Assembly: GCA_945876985.1 (NCBI GenBank)
Contig: CAMCQX010000086.1
Location: forward strand, 1 to 6,875
Direction: 5' to 3'
From: Chitinophaga pinensis
Lineage (GTDB): Bacteria > Bacteroidota > Bacteroidia > UKL13-3
Length of the DNA: 6,875 nt
Notes under the pieces: generated by a model
What the model was told of the DNA's origin: nothing
The model's database searches: none
Seen by the model: only the letters and a program-made list of their open reading frames with translations
Shown here: one piece after another, positions 6,017 to 6,875 of the stretch
How positions within the stretch are numbered: the stretch's first letter is position 1
Layout: each line of letters begins with the position of its first letter
Position numbers and translations under genes: made by a program

Positions 6017-6065
6017 ATAAAAACTTAACCAGTTGGTCATTTAACTCCATTGGTTAAGTTTTTAT
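6017..6065. terminator. Long-stem hairpin downstream of the HU operon
   Basis: Arms 6017-6031 and 6051-6065 form a perfect 15-bp stem (core AACTTAACCA) with a 19-nt loop, ending in five Ts. The outer arms are A and T tracts, so it can work in either direction. It lies 76 bp after the small protein's stop and is probably the main terminator before the RNase E/G gene. The loop is longer than usual and could hold a further 4-bp AGTT/AACT pairing. Confidence 0.72.
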
Positions 6066-6109
6066 TGTTTTAAACGAACACGAAAAACAAACGCATTTTT
6101 AGAAAATCT

Positions 6110-6117
6110 TACATTTG
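6110..6117 (+). promoter_or_regulatory. Candidate promoter (-7 element) of the RNase E/G gene
   Basis: TACATTTG, identical to the 8-mer before the HU gene, matches the Bacteroidota -7 consensus. It lies after the terminator that separates the HU operon, so a promoter is expected about here. Transcription would start near 6122 and give a leader of about 115 nt. I see no clear -33 element, and a chance match is possible. Confidence 0.42.
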
Positions 6118-6121
6118 AAAC

Positions 6122-6143
6122 TTGGCTTTCGCCAATTTTTTTT
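6122..6143 (+). terminator. Compact hairpin with eight Ts in the RNase E/G leader
   Basis: TTGGC (6122-6126) pairs with GCCAA (6131-6135) around a TTTC loop, followed directly by eight Ts (6136-6143). AAA at 6118-6120 could extend the stem past a bulged C. It has the form of a small intrinsic terminator. It is either a backup terminator of the HU operon or, if the match at 6110 is the promoter, a hairpin at the very 5' end of the RNase E/G mRNA. No gene is seen in 5941-6238. Confidence 0.5.
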
Positions 6144-6238
6144 AGGATAAGCTCATCCCAATCAATTGCAATTTAACTAACGAAAAAACCTCAACCTTGC
6201 GTAATTGATAACAAATAAAAAAAGGGAAACTTTAAATA

Positions 6239-6875
6239 GTGAGTAACGAAATTATAATAAACGCAGACCAAACTGGCAATGTACATATTGCCATGATGCG
6301 TGACAAAAAACTAGTAGAACTCCATCATGAAAAAGCAGACAATGCATTTTTGGTTGGAGATATTTACTTTGGAACTGTAAACAAAATAATGACTGGGTTA
6401 AACTCAGCCTTTATTGACGTTGGGCATGAAAAAGATGCTTTTCTACATTATCACGACTTAGGACCACAAGTTCAATCATTACAAAAGTGGATTAAGTTAG
6501 TTAGAAATGGTAAAAATACATCGGGAATTGAAAACGATGTAATGGAAAAAGACATTGAAAAACATGGTAAAATTGGGACTTTATTAAGCCGCTTTCAACA
6601 AGTAATTGTTCAAGTAGTAAAAGAACCAATATCAAACAAAGGACCTCGTTTATCGAGCGAAATAAGTTTACCAGGCCGTTTTATTGTACTAATTCCATTT
6701 GATAATGCCATTGCTATTTCTAAAAAAATAGTAAAACACGATGAACGCAATAGACTTAAAAAGCTAATGCAAACCATTAAACAGCCTAACTTTGGAGTTA
6801 TTATTAGAACCAATGCAGAAGGTATTAGCGTAGAAGAGTTAGAAAAAGATTTAACGGAACTAATGGCTAAGTGGG
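6239..6875 (+). CDS. rng: Ribonuclease E/G family endoribonuclease, 5' part
   Basis: The first 212 codons of an RNase G/E-type endoribonuclease, usually about 515 residues, which cuts single-stranded RNA in rRNA maturation and mRNA decay. The start is GTG: the in-frame TAA at 6233-6235 excludes anything further upstream, and VSNEIIINADQTG fits the usual beginning. DKKLVELHHEK (22-32), then GDIYFGTVNKIMTGLNSAFIDVG (40-62) and KDAFLHYHDLG (65-75) form the S1 RNA-binding domain with its family-specific insertion. VQVVKEPISNKGPRL (124-138) and LPGRFIVLIP (144-153) lead into the RNase H-like and catalytic part. The catalytic aspartates and zinc-link cysteines lie beyond the window, so activity cannot be judged. 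It probably has its own promoter and a structured leader. The first-line name could equally be Rne/Rng. Confidence 0.95.
   Translation, partial: MSNEIIINADQTGNVHIAMMRDKKLVELHHEKADNAFLVGDIYFGTVNKIMTGLNSAFIDVGHEKDAFLHYHDLGPQVQSLQKWIKLVRNGKNTSGIENDVMEKDIEKHGKIGTLLSRFQQVIVQVVKEPISNKGPRLSSEISLPGRFIVLIPFDNAIAISKKIVKHDERNRLKKLMQTIKQPNFGVIIRTNAEGISVEELEKDLTELMAKW

Noticed and set aside
6610..6813. 67-codon open frame on the - strand inside the RNase E/G gene
   Set aside because: It is antisense to conserved RNase E/G motifs and shows no family likeness or start context.

Overview
This window is ordinary housekeeping chromosome of a low-GC member of the Bacteroidota. Several things point there. The DNA is AT-rich. 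Start codons follow A-rich leaders rather than clear Shine-Dalgarno sequences. Candidate promoters match the Bacteroidota -7 element TAnnTTTG. The protein variants (long QueA, HU with an ARNISKN arm, long NIF3 followed by a C4 zinc-ribbon protein, RNase E/G with its S1 domain) are the forms found in that phylum. I cannot place it reliably below phylum. There is no mobile element, CRISPR array, tRNA or rRNA, and I see no obvious undescribed system.

Left end (1-1315, + strand): the C-terminal part of a NIF3/DUF34 protein is followed after 5 bp by a coiled-coil C4 zinc-ribbon protein. A strong hairpin terminator with A and T tracts on its two sides closes this operon and probably also stops the convergent queA transcript. 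A 224-bp gap with short degenerate repeats follows (1316-1539).

Middle (1540-4428, - strand): read in transcription order these are mutY (A/G mismatch adenine glycosylase), ssb (single-strand binding protein) and queA (queuosine synthesis). mutY and ssb are 23 bp apart and probably co-transcribed. A hairpin terminator lies after ssb. queA seems to have its own promoter that overlaps the end of ssb, which would place the terminator hairpin inside the queA leader.

Right (4429-6875, + strand): an HU/IHF-family DNA-binding protein, divergent from mutY, heads a probable operon with a membrane-anchored TPR protein and a 29-residue, extremely basic protein that resembles the bS22/mS38 (AURKAIP1/COX24) small-subunit ribosomal proteins. 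Tandem hairpins follow. The window ends inside a ribonuclease E/G gene that starts with GTG and has a leader of about 115 nt carrying a promoter match and a compact hairpin with eight Ts.

The genes group by theme: DNA repair and replication (mutY, ssb), nucleoid structure (HU), RNA modification and decay (queA, RNase E/G), and the ribosome (the 29-residue protein). The most useful things to check are that tiny gene, which automatic annotation easily misses, and the repeated arrangement of a promoter match followed at once by a terminator-like hairpin in the queA and RNase E/G leaders.
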